From: Lachnospiraceae bacterium MD308 | GTDB taxonomy: Bacteria > Bacillota > Clostridia > Lachnospirales > Lachnospiraceae | Assembly (NCBI GenBank): GCA_010206225.2 | Contig: VIQU02000020.1 | Location: 21,975-85,974 of the forward strand | DNA: 64,000 bases | Direction of reading: 5' to 3' | Shown: one piece after another, positions 52,879-61,709 of the stretch | Numbering within the stretch: the first letter of the stretch is position 1 | Layout of the letters: each line of letters opens with the position of its first letter | The notes under the pieces: generated by a model | What the model was told of the DNA's origin: nothing | Database searches by the model: none | Seen by the model: only the letters and a program-made list of their open reading frames with translations | Program-made: the position numbers and the translations under genes

Positions 52879-53592
52879 TTGGAGAACGCAATTAAGAACT
52901 ATGAAGATGTTGACAGTTGGAAGACGATTATGTTTCTCTATAATGCGGCGTTGAAGGAAGTTGGAACGAAACTTGAGATATTGAATGATGAATTTCAGCA
53001 TGTTCATAAGTATAATCCGATTGAACATATTAAGAAAAGGGTGAAATCGCCTGAAAGTATCGTTAAAAAGCTGAAGCGTTATGGACATGAGACATCCATT
53101 GAGAATATGGTGAAATATGTCAATGATATTGCCGGTGTCCGGTTAATCTGCTCATTTTCATCGGATATCTATCGGTTAGCAGAGATGATTGGGAACCAAA
53201 GTGATCTGAAAGTGCTTTCCATTAAGGATTATATTAGGAATCCTAAGCAAAGCGGGTACAAAAGTTATCATATGCTGGTATCTGTTCCTATTTTTTTGTC
53301 GGACAGTGTTGTAGATACGAAGGTAGAGATACAGATACGTACGATTGCTATGGATTTTTGGGCGAGCCTTGAACATAAGATATATTACAAATTTGAAGGA
53401 AATGCTCCGGAATATATCAGCCGGGACCTTCGGGAATGTGCAGAGATGGTATCGTCATTAGATGAGAAGATGCTTACGCTGAATGAAGCGATCCTGCAAT
53501 GCCTGAGGAAGCACGAAGAGTCAAAGAAGCGTACATACGACCGGACCGAGGTATTACTGGAGGAAAGAAAAGAATCAGAAGACCTGAGTTAG
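52879..53592 (+). CDS. Small alarmone synthetase (RelQ type)
   Basis: A 237-residue (p)ppGpp synthetase with only the synthetase domain: KSPESIVKKLKRYG, VNDIAGVRLICSF, KQSGYKSYHMLVSVP and EIQIRTIAMDFWASLEHKIYYK. It lacks the hydrolase and TGS/ACT domains of Rel. The start is TTG after GAGAGGAGAG. Its last three codons and stop are part of the terminator stem. Confidence 0.93.
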   Translation: MENAIKNYEDVDSWKTIMFLYNAALKEVGTKLEILNDEFQHVHKYNPIEHIKKRVKSPESIVKKLKRYGHETSIENMVKYVNDIAGVRLICSFSSDIYRLAEMIGNQSDLKVLSIKDYIRNPKQSGYKSYHMLVSVPIFLSDSVVDTKVEIQIRTIAMDFWASLEHKIYYKFEGNAPEYISRDLRECAEMVSSLDEKMLTLNEAILQCLRKHEESKKRTYDRTEVLLEERKESEDLS

Positions 53593-53605
53593 ACTCAGGT
53601 CTTTT
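53581..53605 (+). terminator. Terminator overlapping the relQ stop codon
   Basis: GACCTGAGT (53581-53589) pairs perfectly with ACTCAGGTC (53593-53601), the TAG stop is the 3-base loop, and TTTT follows. Confidence 0.85.
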
Positions 53606-53703
53606 CGTTATATTGAAAAACGAATTGCAGAATGCTATAATGCATTTGTTGTGAATAGTAATGCACGTATGATGTCAACGGATAAAAGGAATGGTGCAGT
53701 AAT

Positions 53704-55443
53704 ATGAAATATGAGAATATATATCAGGGAGTGTTCGTTAACCGCCCCAATCGTTTTATTGCTTATGTGGATATAGATGGATGCAGGGAAACTGTGCATG
53801 TCAAGAATACGGGACGCTGCAGAGAGCTGCTGATTCCAGAGGCAGTTGTCTATGTTCAGGGCAGCCTTAAGCCGGGACGGAAGACGAGATGGGACCTGAT
53901 AGCTGTAAAGAAGAATAAGCGGATTATTAATATGGATTCACAGATCCCGAATAAAGTGGTGAAGGAATGGCTGGAGGACGGGAATCTCATAGAAAATATT
54001 ACTACTGTCCGTCCAGAATACACTTACGGCAGTTCACGGATTGATCTGTATGTTGAGGCGGGAGAGAGAAAGATACTGATCGAAGTGAAGGGCGTGACGC
54101 TGGAGGCAGATGGGGTGGTCCGTTTTCCAGATGCACCCAGTGAGCGTGCCGTAAAGCACGTATATGAGCTTAAGGAAGCATTGAAGAAAGGTTATGAAGC
54201 ATATGTGTTTTTTGTGATCCAGATGAGAGACGTCCGTTATTTTACGCCGAATACGGACACACATCCGGAGTTTGCAAAAGCATTGGCTGAGGCAGCCAAA
54301 GAGGGAGTACGGGTTGTAGCATATGATTGTCTGGTAGAAAAAGACAGTATTTCCATTCACAAAGAGGTTCCGGTAGTTTTAGAAAATCCTGTATGGCAGG
54401 AACTGGCGGGTTTGCTGATCCCGTGGTATCAGAGACATAAAAGAGAGCTGCCCTGGCGGGAGAATCCAAAAGCATACAATGTATGGGTATCGGAGATTAT
54501 GCTTCAGCAGACGCGGGTGGAAGCGGTGAAACCCTACTATGCTAGATTTATGAAAGAGCTTCCCACAATAAAAGATTTGTCAGAGGCCAGAGAGGATCAG
54601 TTATTGAAGCTGTGGGAGGGGCTGGGATATTATAACCGGGTGCGTAATATGCAGAGAGCGGCGCGGCAGATCATGGCCGATCATGGCGGGGAATTTCCGA
54701 AAACCTTTGAGGAGATACGGTCGCTCAAAGGAATTGGAAATTATACGGCAGGAGCAATCTGTTCTTTTGCATTCGGGATTCCGACGCCGGCAGTGGACGG
54801 CAATGTGCTTCGGGTTATTACAAGACTTACGGCAGATGATTCGGATATTGCAAAGCAGAGTACAAAAAGACAGATAGAACAGAAGCTTGAAAGTGTGATT
54901 CCCAAAGAAGAAGCCAGCGATTTTAATCAGGGATTAATAGAACTGGGAGCGATAGTATGCGTGCCGAACGGCCAGCCCAGATGCAGTGATTGTCCTCTTG
55001 CTTCACTGTGTAAGGCGAGAAAGCTCGATCAGATAGGAAGTTTTCCGGTGAAGACGAAAGCAAAGGCAAGAAGAATAGAAAAAAAGACAGTGTTGATAAT
55101 TCGGGACGGAGAGAAGGTTGCAATTGGCAAGCGTGAGGATAAGGGACTGCTTGCAGGACTTTATGAGCTGCCGAATGTAGAAGGACATCTTGATGCAGAT
55201 GAAGTAGTACAGTATTGCAAGGATATCGGGCTTATGCCGGTGCGTATAAAAAAGCTTTCTTTGGCAAAGCATATATTCAGTCATGTGGAATGGCATATGA
55301 CAGGATATTTGGTGAAGGTAGATGAATTGGAAAAGGCGAACCGCAAGGACTTTTTATTCATTCATCCAGAGGAGATCGAAGTGGCCTATCCAATTCCTTC
55401 TGCTTTTGAAAATTATATGCAGATGCTTCGCATATCGTTTTAA
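53704..55443 (+). CDS. mutY: SfsA-MutY fusion: DNA-binding nuclease + A/G-specific adenine glycosylase
   Basis: A 579-residue two-domain protein. Residues 1-225 are SfsA: FVNRPNRFIAYVDIDG, VKNTGRCRELLIP, the metal site SRIDLYVE...ILIEVKG (Asp114, Glu127, Lys129), and RFPDAPSERAVKHV. From about 232 it is MutY: ELPWRENPKAYNVWVSEIMLQQTRVEAV (catalytic Glu264, written in two parts here: WVSEIMLQQT), HhH LKGIGNYTAGAI, Asp365 in AVDGNVLRV, and the 4Fe-4S cysteines 419, 427, 430, 436. A C-terminal NUDIX-like domain for 8-oxoG recognition follows. No stop or frameshift divides the parts. Confidence 0.93.
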   Translation: MKYENIYQGVFVNRPNRFIAYVDIDGCRETVHVKNTGRCRELLIPEAVVYVQGSLKPGRKTRWDLIAVKKNKRIINMDSQIPNKVVKEWLEDGNLIENITTVRPEYTYGSSRIDLYVEAGERKILIEVKGVTLEADGVVRFPDAPSERAVKHVYELKEALKKGYEAYVFFVIQMRDVRYFTPNTDTHPEFAKALAEAAKEGVRVVAYDCLVEKDSISIHKEVPVVLENPVWQELAGLLIPWYQRHKRELPWRENPKAYNVWVSEIMLQQTRVEAVKPYYARFMKELPTIKDLSEAREDQLLKLWEGLGYYNRVRNMQRAARQIMADHGGEFPKTFEEIRSLKGIGNYTAGAICSFAFGIPTPAVDGNVLRVITRLTADDSDIAKQSTKRQIEQKLESVIPKEEASDFNQGLIELGAIVCVPNGQPRCSDCPLASLCKARKLDQIGSFPVKTKAKARRIEKKTVLIIRDGEKVAIGKREDKGLLAGLYELPNVEGHLDADEVVQYCKDIGLMPVRIKKLSLAKHIFSHVEWHMTGYLVKVDELEKANRKDFLFIHPEEIEVAYPIPSAFENYMQMLRISF

Positions 55444-55447
55444 TAAT

Positions 55448-55490
55448 AAAAAGCTATGCGGCATGGAACAGCCGTATAGCTTTCTTTAAG
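55448..55490. terminator. Bidirectional terminator
   Basis: AAAGCTATGCGGC pairs with GCCGTATAGCTTT around a short loop, with T-rich sequence on the right and A-rich on the left. It separates the convergent fusion and hemerythrin genes. Confidence 0.8.
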
Positions 55491-55501
55491 TAAGATAAAT
55501 A

Positions 55502-55924
55502 TTAAAGCCTTCCGTCATGCTCTCTCATGAATTTGTATTCTGCAACAGAACGGTCAAAGCCTTCAATATGTGTATAAAACCATTTGATGACGTTTTCTTC
55601 TACTTTTTTTACGAATGCAGGCGAAGGACCTTCCTCCTCCTGAAGCATCTCGTCCAGTTCGGAAATGGTCTTTTTGAAATTCTCGTGCTGCTCTTTGTGC
55701 GCTTCGTAGCCTGGATATTCAATCTCCTTTTGAAGCTCTTCTTCGGCACCAAAGTGGAAAACTGTATAATCTGACAGATAGTCCAGCGTCTTGATGGCAG
55801 CGAGCTTTGCATCGCTGTCCTCACAGCTGTCTAAAAGCTTATTGATACGGTCAATCAGTTCCCGGTGCTGTGAATCAATCAATTCATTTCTTGTGATAAG
55901 ATTTTCACTAAATTCAGCTCTCAT
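55502..55924 (-). CDS. Bacteriohemerythrin
   Basis: A 140-residue four-helix protein with all seven di-iron ligands in order: His20, His57, Glu61, His76, His80, His119 and Asp124. Such proteins bind oxygen or NO; in an anaerobe they may deliver or scavenge oxygen. A good RBS (AGGAGG) precedes the ATG. Confidence 0.93.
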   Translation of the reverse strand: MRAEFSENLITRNELIDSQHRELIDRINKLLDSCEDSDAKLAAIKTLDYLSDYTVFHFGAEEELQKEIEYPGYEAHKEQHENFKKTISELDEMLQEEEGPSPAFVKKVEENVIKWFYTHIEGFDRSVAEYKFMREHDGRL

Positions 55925-55951
55925 AGCGAATCCCTCCTTATATTATAGTAT

Positions 55952-56620
55952 TTATATTGGCTGATGAGAAAACCTGGTTGCTTTGCGCGGCTGCGATGTA
56001 TAGACGAACGGATAAATGATGCCCGCCATTGCAAATGCCGCAATTACATCTGTAACGGAGTGCTGTTTTAAAAATACCGTAGACAGAATAATTAAAATAC
56101 CGGTAATATATACGCCGCACATGATACCTTTATGCAGTCTCAGTTTTTGGCTGTGAGTAACAGCGACCAATACGGCGACAGTATTAAAAACATGAATGCT
56201 TGGCAGTACATTTGTCGGTGTATCTATGCGGTAAAGCCGCTTTACTAAGTCCACGCAGAAATTATCTCTGGCAAATGTTGTCGGACGCAGGTTCAGTCCA
56301 TTCGGAAATACGGTGCATATGATAAGAAATACCGTCATTCCGATAATGAGGAACGATGATATCTTGTAAAATCCTTTTTTGTCTGTAAAAAAGAAGTAAA
56401 ACACACATATTGCCATAAATAAAAACCAAAAATAATATGGAATGATAAAATATTCGATAAATGGTACGAAGTCATCCAAAGGTGAGTGTATGATAAAGTA
56501 ATTCTTCTGGATATGCTCCTCCAGATAACAGAACCAAGGCATGTAGATAAATGTGTACAGAAATACCCATGCATGACTATATTTTTTTGCAAATGCTTTT
56601 ACTCTGTCGATAAACTTCAT
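55952..56620 (-). CDS. PAP2-family membrane phosphatase
   Basis: A 222-residue, six-helix protein. It keeps the last two PAP2 phosphatase motifs, PSIHVFNTVAV and KQHSVTDVIAA (catalytic His in each). The first motif (KxxxxxxRP) is weak: NLRPTTFARDNF. It probably dephosphorylates a lipid such as undecaprenyl or phosphatidyl phosphate. The start is the ATG at 56620 after GGGGCG; an open frame continues upstream without support. Confidence 0.85.
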   Translation of the reverse strand: MKFIDRVKAFAKKYSHAWVFLYTFIYMPWFCYLEEHIQKNYFIIHSPLDDFVPFIEYFIIPYYFWFLFMAICVFYFFFTDKKGFYKISSFLIIGMTVFLIICTVFPNGLNLRPTTFARDNFCVDLVKRLYRIDTPTNVLPSIHVFNTVAVLVAVTHSQKLRLHKGIMCGVYITGILIILSTVFLKQHSVTDVIAAFAMAGIIYPFVYTSQPRKATRFSHQPI

Positions 56621-56734
56621 GAAATATACGCCCCTTTTAATAGCCTGTTTGGTATAATGTATTTCTACTACACGGGAAATTATAACATGAAAAGAAATAT
56701 TCAACAAGGCAGTTCATTTAATGTTCATTTAATA

Positions 56735-57550
56735 TTAATAATATTCACCGTGTTTTTCGAAAATCTGAATATGATATCCTGAAATTCCTCTTTGTAAATC
56801 TTCGCTTGTAGTTAAAGTCCATACAGCGATAGGAACCCGGAATATGTATTTTAAAAGAAAAACGGATAAATGGGGCAGATCTGACATCCGGTATGAGATA
56901 AAGTCAGGCCTTCCTAAAAAATTGCAGAAAAGGTTCTGTACAATGAATTTTAAAAGCCATGCTTCTCTGGATTTTCTGGCTGTCAGGTGCTCGGCAAGCT
57001 GTCCGCGCAGTATGTATGGCGCGTGAAGCCTGAACCACCGAAGTCCCATTGTATTAAATGACTGTATCATATAGTTCCCAGAGTAAGACTTGAGTATACT
57101 GTAAGTTTTTTCGCAGATTTTTAAAGAGGCAGTTGGTATTTTCAGTTCGATGAGCAGCGGGACGCGTCCGTCCACAACGGAAAGGACCTCCTGAAAGAGC
57201 GGAATACGCTCGTTGGTTCCGAGAAGACAGAGTTCTTTTAACTCGTCATAGGTCCAATCTTCTACCCTTCCGGAATGACCGCAGAGACGCTCTAAAGTGT
57301 CATCGTGAAAAACGACGAGCTGTCCGTCGCGAGTTAGATGCAGATCCAATTCAATACCATATCCGTGCTTTACTGCGGCATAAAATGCAGTCATGGAATT
57401 TTCAGGGACATGATGGGCGATATCGTGATAACCTCTATGTGCAAACATAGAGGGGGAAATATCTAGTATGCGTCTCTTTTCGCTTCTTCTTGGATAGACC
57501 ATAAAGAAATAGAACAAAACAATCATAAATAAAATAATACCTATTATCAT
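56735..57550 (-). CDS. Glycerophosphodiester phosphodiesterase
   Basis: A 271-residue protein anchored by one N-terminal helix. The GDPD TIM barrel has FAHRGYHDIAHHVPENSMTAF (split motif HRG..PENS), GIELDLHLTRDGQLVVFHDDTLERLC and LLIELKIPT. It cleaves glycerophosphodiesters to glycerol-3-phosphate and an alcohol. It is next to a lipid kinase gene on the same strand, suggesting phospholipid turnover. Confidence 0.93.
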   Translation of the reverse strand: MIIGIILFMIVLFYFFMVYPRRSEKRRILDISPSMFAHRGYHDIAHHVPENSMTAFYAAVKHGYGIELDLHLTRDGQLVVFHDDTLERLCGHSGRVEDWTYDELKELCLLGTNERIPLFQEVLSVVDGRVPLLIELKIPTASLKICEKTYSILKSYSGNYMIQSFNTMGLRWFRLHAPYILRGQLAEHLTARKSREAWLLKFIVQNLFCNFLGRPDFISYRMSDLPHLSVFLLKYIFRVPIAVWTLTTSEDLQRGISGYHIQIFEKHGEYY

Positions 57551-57568
57551 AGTAACTTCTCCTAAATA

Positions 57569-58486
57569 TTAGCTGATGATAAATCGTATTTTCTGAGGTT
57601 CTAAAGAGGTGCTTATCCGCCGCTGCAAGGATATGGGTTCACCGTCAGTGTGGAACGGCAAAGGGATTTCACTTTCCATAACTGCTTTTTTGCAGCGGTA
57701 AACATGGATGCCGGAAAATCTTGTATGTTTTCCTGAAAATGCTGTAGGAAGCAGACAGAGGATTTTTAATTTCGACAAGCCTTCTGCAACGATAATATCC
57801 AGAAAATCATCTGTAGGAACGGCCTTTGGGCAGAACATGAATCCGCCGCCTTCATATTTCTGGTTCATAGCGGCGGCAAAATAGACTTTTTCAAAGACTA
57901 TGGGCATTTTATCATCCATCGTGATAACCATTCTTTTTGGAGCCTGAAGCAGAAGGCTTTGTACGGCCACACTAACATAGGAAAATTTTCCAAGAGAAAA
58001 TTTATTAAAAAACGCTTTTATTCTGGATATGGATATCCGGCAGCAGACTTCAGCATCAAAGCCGAAGCCGGAGCTGACTGCAAAACGACGGCTTTTCGTT
58101 TCATATGTTACCGTTCCTACGCTTAAGTATGTGTAGCGGGAGGGGACTAATATATGCTTGAGCGCTGTATGCGGATCGTGGGACAAAGCCATTCCTCTGG
58201 CAAAATCATTGCTGGAGCCGATGGGGATATATGCCAGTGTCACAGCCTGAAAATCGGAGATCCCATTGATTACCTCATTGATCGTTCCGTCACCTCCCAG
58301 CACGATTAAGGTGTGGCGGCCAGCGTTAGAAAGAATCTTCTGTGTGATTTTGGTGGCATGACAGCGATATTTTGTAAGAAAAGCCTGATAGCGGATGTTG
58401 CTTTCTTTTAGAGTTTCCTCAAGCTCGTTCCAGATTTTTTTGCCAAGTCCGGTGCGTGCATTGGGGTTTATTATAAAATTGTACAT
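57569..58486 (-). CDS. Diacylglycerol/lipid kinase (YegS/DgkB type)
   Basis: A 305-residue kinase with INPNARTGLGKKIW at the start, the GGDGTINEVINGI catalytic loop, PIGSSNDFARGM and FHTDGEPI near the end. It phosphorylates diacylglycerol or another lipid with ATP. RBS AAAGGA precedes the ATG. Probably co-transcribed with the GDPD gene 19 bases downstream. Confidence 0.93.
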   Translation of the reverse strand: MYNFIINPNARTGLGKKIWNELEETLKESNIRYQAFLTKYRCHATKITQKILSNAGRHTLIVLGGDGTINEVINGISDFQAVTLAYIPIGSSNDFARGMALSHDPHTALKHILVPSRYTYLSVGTVTYETKSRRFAVSSGFGFDAEVCCRISISRIKAFFNKFSLGKFSYVSVAVQSLLLQAPKRMVITMDDKMPIVFEKVYFAAAMNQKYEGGGFMFCPKAVPTDDFLDIIVAEGLSKLKILCLLPTAFSGKHTRFSGIHVYRCKKAVMESEIPLPFHTDGEPISLQRRISTSLEPQKIRFIIS

Positions 58487-58499
58487 ATGGTATTCCTTT

Positions 58500-58714
58500 C
58501 GATTGATACATAAAGTATACCAGTTTTCAGTATTTGAGACAACAATATAGAGAAAAACTATAAATGAAAATGCTTATTAAAATAAGCAATTGGACAAATG
58601 TGTAAATGAAGGTTATTATATCTATAAAGATATTATTGTTTTAGTGACCTTTTGGTTACTATGTTTCCTTCTACAAAGATCCTTTAAGATGTGCGCTTAA
58701 GGGATTTTTTGTAT
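58500..58714 (+). ncRNA. Possible plus-strand small RNA ending in a terminator
   Basis: Both flanking genes are on the minus strand, yet a plus-strand terminator ends this gap: ATCCTTTAAG (58679-58688) with CTTAAGGGAT (58695-58704) and T6. Upstream are hairpins TGCTTATT/AATAAGCA (58571-58588) and AGTGACC/GGTTACT (58642-58659), and a weak promoter (TTGAGA, 19 bases, TATAAA). It could be a small RNA or a leftover of a lost gene. Confidence 0.3.
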
Positions 58715-59323
58715 TTAAAAAGCACCGTCAAGATATGTCTGCAAGGAACGGCGCATATTTCCTTCAAAATCAGTTTCGCCGCGTTTCAGGCACCATTCGA
58801 ATACATTTCCTATAACGATCATGCGGATATCAGTGGATAGTGACGCCAAAGAATGTACGGGCTTGATAAGTTCTGCATCTATGCATTTTTTTAAATAATT
58901 TTCCACCGTGATGATCGGATAAGGACGTTCGGTACGGATTAAAGGATTCAGGGATTGATTTTTCGGCGTATAATAATTGGACATAAATTCCATGCCCAAT
59001 TCTTTGCAGTAATGGACATAATTAATGTATACATAGATAATCGTTTTTTTTGCATCTGCCGCATCGGACGGAAGATCTAAAAGATCCGGATTAATGCCGG
59101 GCTGTTCTTCGATATAATAAGAAAGAAGATCATCCTTTGTCTTAAAATGATGATAAAAGCTTCCGTTAGAGACGCCGGCCTCCTCGCAGATATTTTTTAT
59201 GGATAATTCCTCATATCCTTTTTTTTGCAGAATATGTCGGGCTGCTTTAAAGATTCTTGCCTTAGTCTCTTTTGATTTCAATTGCTGTTTGGATAATTCC
59301 TTGTCATTACATATCTGGTTCAT
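58715..59323 (-). CDS. TetR-family regulator
   Basis: A 202-residue regulator: HTH at residues 20-66 (KARIFKAARHILQKKGYEEL, SIKNICEEAGVSNGSFYHHFKTKDDLL in two pieces), then an all-helical ligand domain. The start at 59323 follows GAAGGAG (11 bases); the frame extends upstream, but that region holds its promoter (TTGAAA, 17 bases, TATACT, about 59398-59370) and an operator-like palindrome. It is divergent from tex. Confidence 0.9.
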   Translation of the reverse strand: MNQICNDKELSKQQLKSKETKARIFKAARHILQKKGYEELSIKNICEEAGVSNGSFYHHFKTKDDLLSYYIEEQPGINPDLLDLPSDAADAKKTIIYVYINYVHYCKELGMEFMSNYYTPKNQSLNPLIRTERPYPIITVENYLKKCIDAELIKPVHSLASLSTDIRMIVIGNVFEWCLKRGETDFEGNMRRSLQTYLDGAF

Positions 59324-59402
59324 GTCAGAATAATCTCCTTCAGGCCGTTTTGAACTGCTATCTGGCAATAGTATAGCATACAGAAAAATTTTTTTCAATA
59401 AA

Positions 59403-59418
59403 ACAGAGTGAACTCTGT
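59403..59418. promoter_or_regulatory. Palindrome between tetR and tex (candidate operator)
   Basis: ACAGAGT-GA-ACTCTGT: two perfect 7-base arms with a 2-base centre. It lies just upstream of the -35 of the minus-strand tetR promoter and 3 bases before TTGAAC (59421), the -35 of a plus-strand promoter (TATGAT at 59443-59448, 16-base spacer) for tex. Confidence 0.65.
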
Positions 59419-59501
59419 GTTTGAACATGGGACATTTTGTGTTATGATAAAGAAAGCTTATTTTGCATTCATTGATCATGATAAAGAGAAAGGAAGCAAC
59501 A

Positions 59502-61658
59502 ATGGATATTAATCAAAAAATAGCGGAAGAGCTTGGAGTAAAGAAATGGCAGACAGATGCCGCAGTGAAATTGATAGACGAGGGAAATACGATTCCCTTT
59601 ATTGCCAGATACCGAAAAGAAGTGACGGGCACTCTGGATGATGAGCAGTTAAGAAAGCTTTATGAACGGTTAACATATCTTAGGAATTTGGAAGAAAAAA
59701 AAGAACAGGTACTTGCCAGCATTCATGGGCAGGGGAAACTTACAGAGGATTTGAAAAAACAGATTTTATCAGCAGAGACATTAGTGGTTGTGGAGGATTT
59801 GTATCGTCCGTACCGCCCGAAGAGGAGAACCCGTGCAACCATCGCCAAGGAGAAAGGCTTAGAGCCGCTGGCGGCGCTGATCACACTGCAAAAAGTAAAA
59901 CAGCCGGTTCTTGAGCTGGCGAAAGAGTATATTAACGAAGACAAAGAAGTCAGAACGGCGGAGGAAGCCGTAAGCGGCGCTCGGGATATTATAGCAGAGA
60001 GTATTTCCGACGAGGCAGACTACCGCATATGGATACGAAAGATAACGGCGCAAAAAGGAAGGGCTGTGTCTTTGGCGAAGGACGAAAAAGCGGACTCTGT
60101 CTATGAGATGTATTATGATTTTGAAGAGCCGGTAGGAAAGCTTGCAGGACATCGCGTTCTTGCTTTGAACAGGGGGGAGAAAGAAAAATTTCTGGCTGTG
60201 AAAATAGAAGCGCCTGAGGAAGTTATCATCCGCTATTTGGAGAAAAAGACGATTCATGGAAATAATGAATATACCGAGCCTATATTGAAAGAAGCGGTTG
60301 CGGATGCCTATAAGAGACTGATCGCTCCGGCAATCGAGCGTGAGATTCGAAATGATCTGACGGAGAGAGCAGAGGACGGCGCGATCGATGTATTTGGGAA
60401 AAATCTGGAGCAGCTCCTTATGCAGCCGCCGATCGTAGGTCAGACCGTTCTTGGGTGGGATCCGGCATTTCGTACCGGCTGCAAGCTGGCGGTCGTTGAT
60501 CCGACGGGAAAGGTGATTGGGACCACCGTCATCTATCCAACTGCGCCGACAACACCTCAGAAGATAAAGGCATCTAAGGATTTGCTTAAGAAAATTATTG
60601 AAAAATATAATATTACATTGATCTCTGTTGGAAACGGAACTGCCTCCAGAGAATCGGAGCAGTTCATTGTGGAACTTTTAAAGGAGATACCGCAGAAGGT
60701 GCAGTACGTTATTGTAAATGAGGCGGGAGCTTCTGTGTATTCCGCCAGTAAGTTGGCGAGCGAAGAATTTCCGAAGTTTGACGTGGGACAAAGAAGTGCA
60801 GCTTCCATCGCAAGGCGGCTGCAGGATCCACTGGCAGAGCTGGTAAAGATTGATCCTAAATCGATCGGAGTTGGACAGTATCAGCATGACATGAATCAGA
60901 AGAAGCTTAGCGAAGCGCTGTCTGGGGTAGTGGAGGATTGTGTAAATAAAGTGGGTGTAGATCTGAATACGGCGTCAGCGCCTCTCCTTTCTTACATTTC
61001 CGGAATTTCATCTGTGATTGCGAAGAATATCGTATCTTATCGGGAAGAAAACGGAAGATTTGAAAACCGCAGACAACTTCTTAAGGTGGCAAAGCTTGGA
61101 CCGAAGGCATACGAACAGTGCGCTGGATTTATGCGGATTCAGTCGGGGGATAATCCATTTGACGGGACAAGCGTACATCCAGAGTCTTACGATGCGGCGG
61201 AAAAGCTTTTAAAAAAGCAAGGGTATAAACCAGAGGACATCAGAGACGGAAAGCTTCTCGGATTGTCGCTTACGATTAAAGATTATAAAAATCTTGCCGA
61301 GGAATTGGGAATTGGAGAGATTACGCTGAGAGATATAGTAAAAGAACTGGAAAAACCGGCAAGAGATCCGCGTGACGAGATGCCAAAGCCAATCCTGCGT
61401 ACAGATGTATTGGAGATGAAGGATCTGACAGAAGGAATGATATTAAAAGGGACTGTCCGTAATGTTATTGATTTTGGGGCATTTGTAGATATTGGCGTAC
61501 ATCAGGACGGCCTTGTACATATCTCTGAGATAACAGATAAGAAATTTATCAAGCATCCGCTGGAAGTAGTAAGCGTTGGGGATATTGTGGATGTGAAGGT
61601 TATGAGCGTGGATTTAAAAAAGAAGCGAATCCAGCTTACGATGAAAGGACTCTCTTAG
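59502..61658 (+). CDS. tex: Tex-family RNA-binding transcription accessory protein
   Basis: A 718-residue protein: N-terminal helical/HTH part (GNTIPFIARYRKEVTGTLDD), a YqgF/RNaseH-like domain (GWDPAFRTGCKLAVVDPTGK), HhH repeats (LNTASAPLLSYISGIS, AKNIVSYREENG), and a C-terminal S1 domain (GMILKGTVRNVIDFGAFVDI to 718). It associates with RNA polymerase/ribosomes and affects expression. The ATG at 59502 has AAAGGAAG upstream. Confidence 0.96.
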   Translation: MDINQKIAEELGVKKWQTDAAVKLIDEGNTIPFIARYRKEVTGTLDDEQLRKLYERLTYLRNLEEKKEQVLASIHGQGKLTEDLKKQILSAETLVVVEDLYRPYRPKRRTRATIAKEKGLEPLAALITLQKVKQPVLELAKEYINEDKEVRTAEEAVSGARDIIAESISDEADYRIWIRKITAQKGRAVSLAKDEKADSVYEMYYDFEEPVGKLAGHRVLALNRGEKEKFLAVKIEAPEEVIIRYLEKKTIHGNNEYTEPILKEAVADAYKRLIAPAIEREIRNDLTERAEDGAIDVFGKNLEQLLMQPPIVGQTVLGWDPAFRTGCKLAVVDPTGKVIGTTVIYPTAPTTPQKIKASKDLLKKIIEKYNITLISVGNGTASRESEQFIVELLKEIPQKVQYVIVNEAGASVYSASKLASEEFPKFDVGQRSAASIARRLQDPLAELVKIDPKSIGVGQYQHDMNQKKLSEALSGVVEDCVNKVGVDLNTASAPLLSYISGISSVIAKNIVSYREENGRFENRRQLLKVAKLGPKAYEQCAGFMRIQSGDNPFDGTSVHPESYDAAEKLLKKQGYKPEDIRDGKLLGLSLTIKDYKNLAEELGIGEITLRDIVKELEKPARDPRDEMPKPILRTDVLEMKDLTEGMILKGTVRNVIDFGAFVDIGVHQDGLVHISEITDKKFIKHPLEVVSVGDIVDVKVMSVDLKKKRIQLTMKGLS

Positions 61659-61709
61659 TTCGGTCAATCGGAGAAACAAATTTAAGGTATGGAATTGGAG
61701 GAAAATCTC

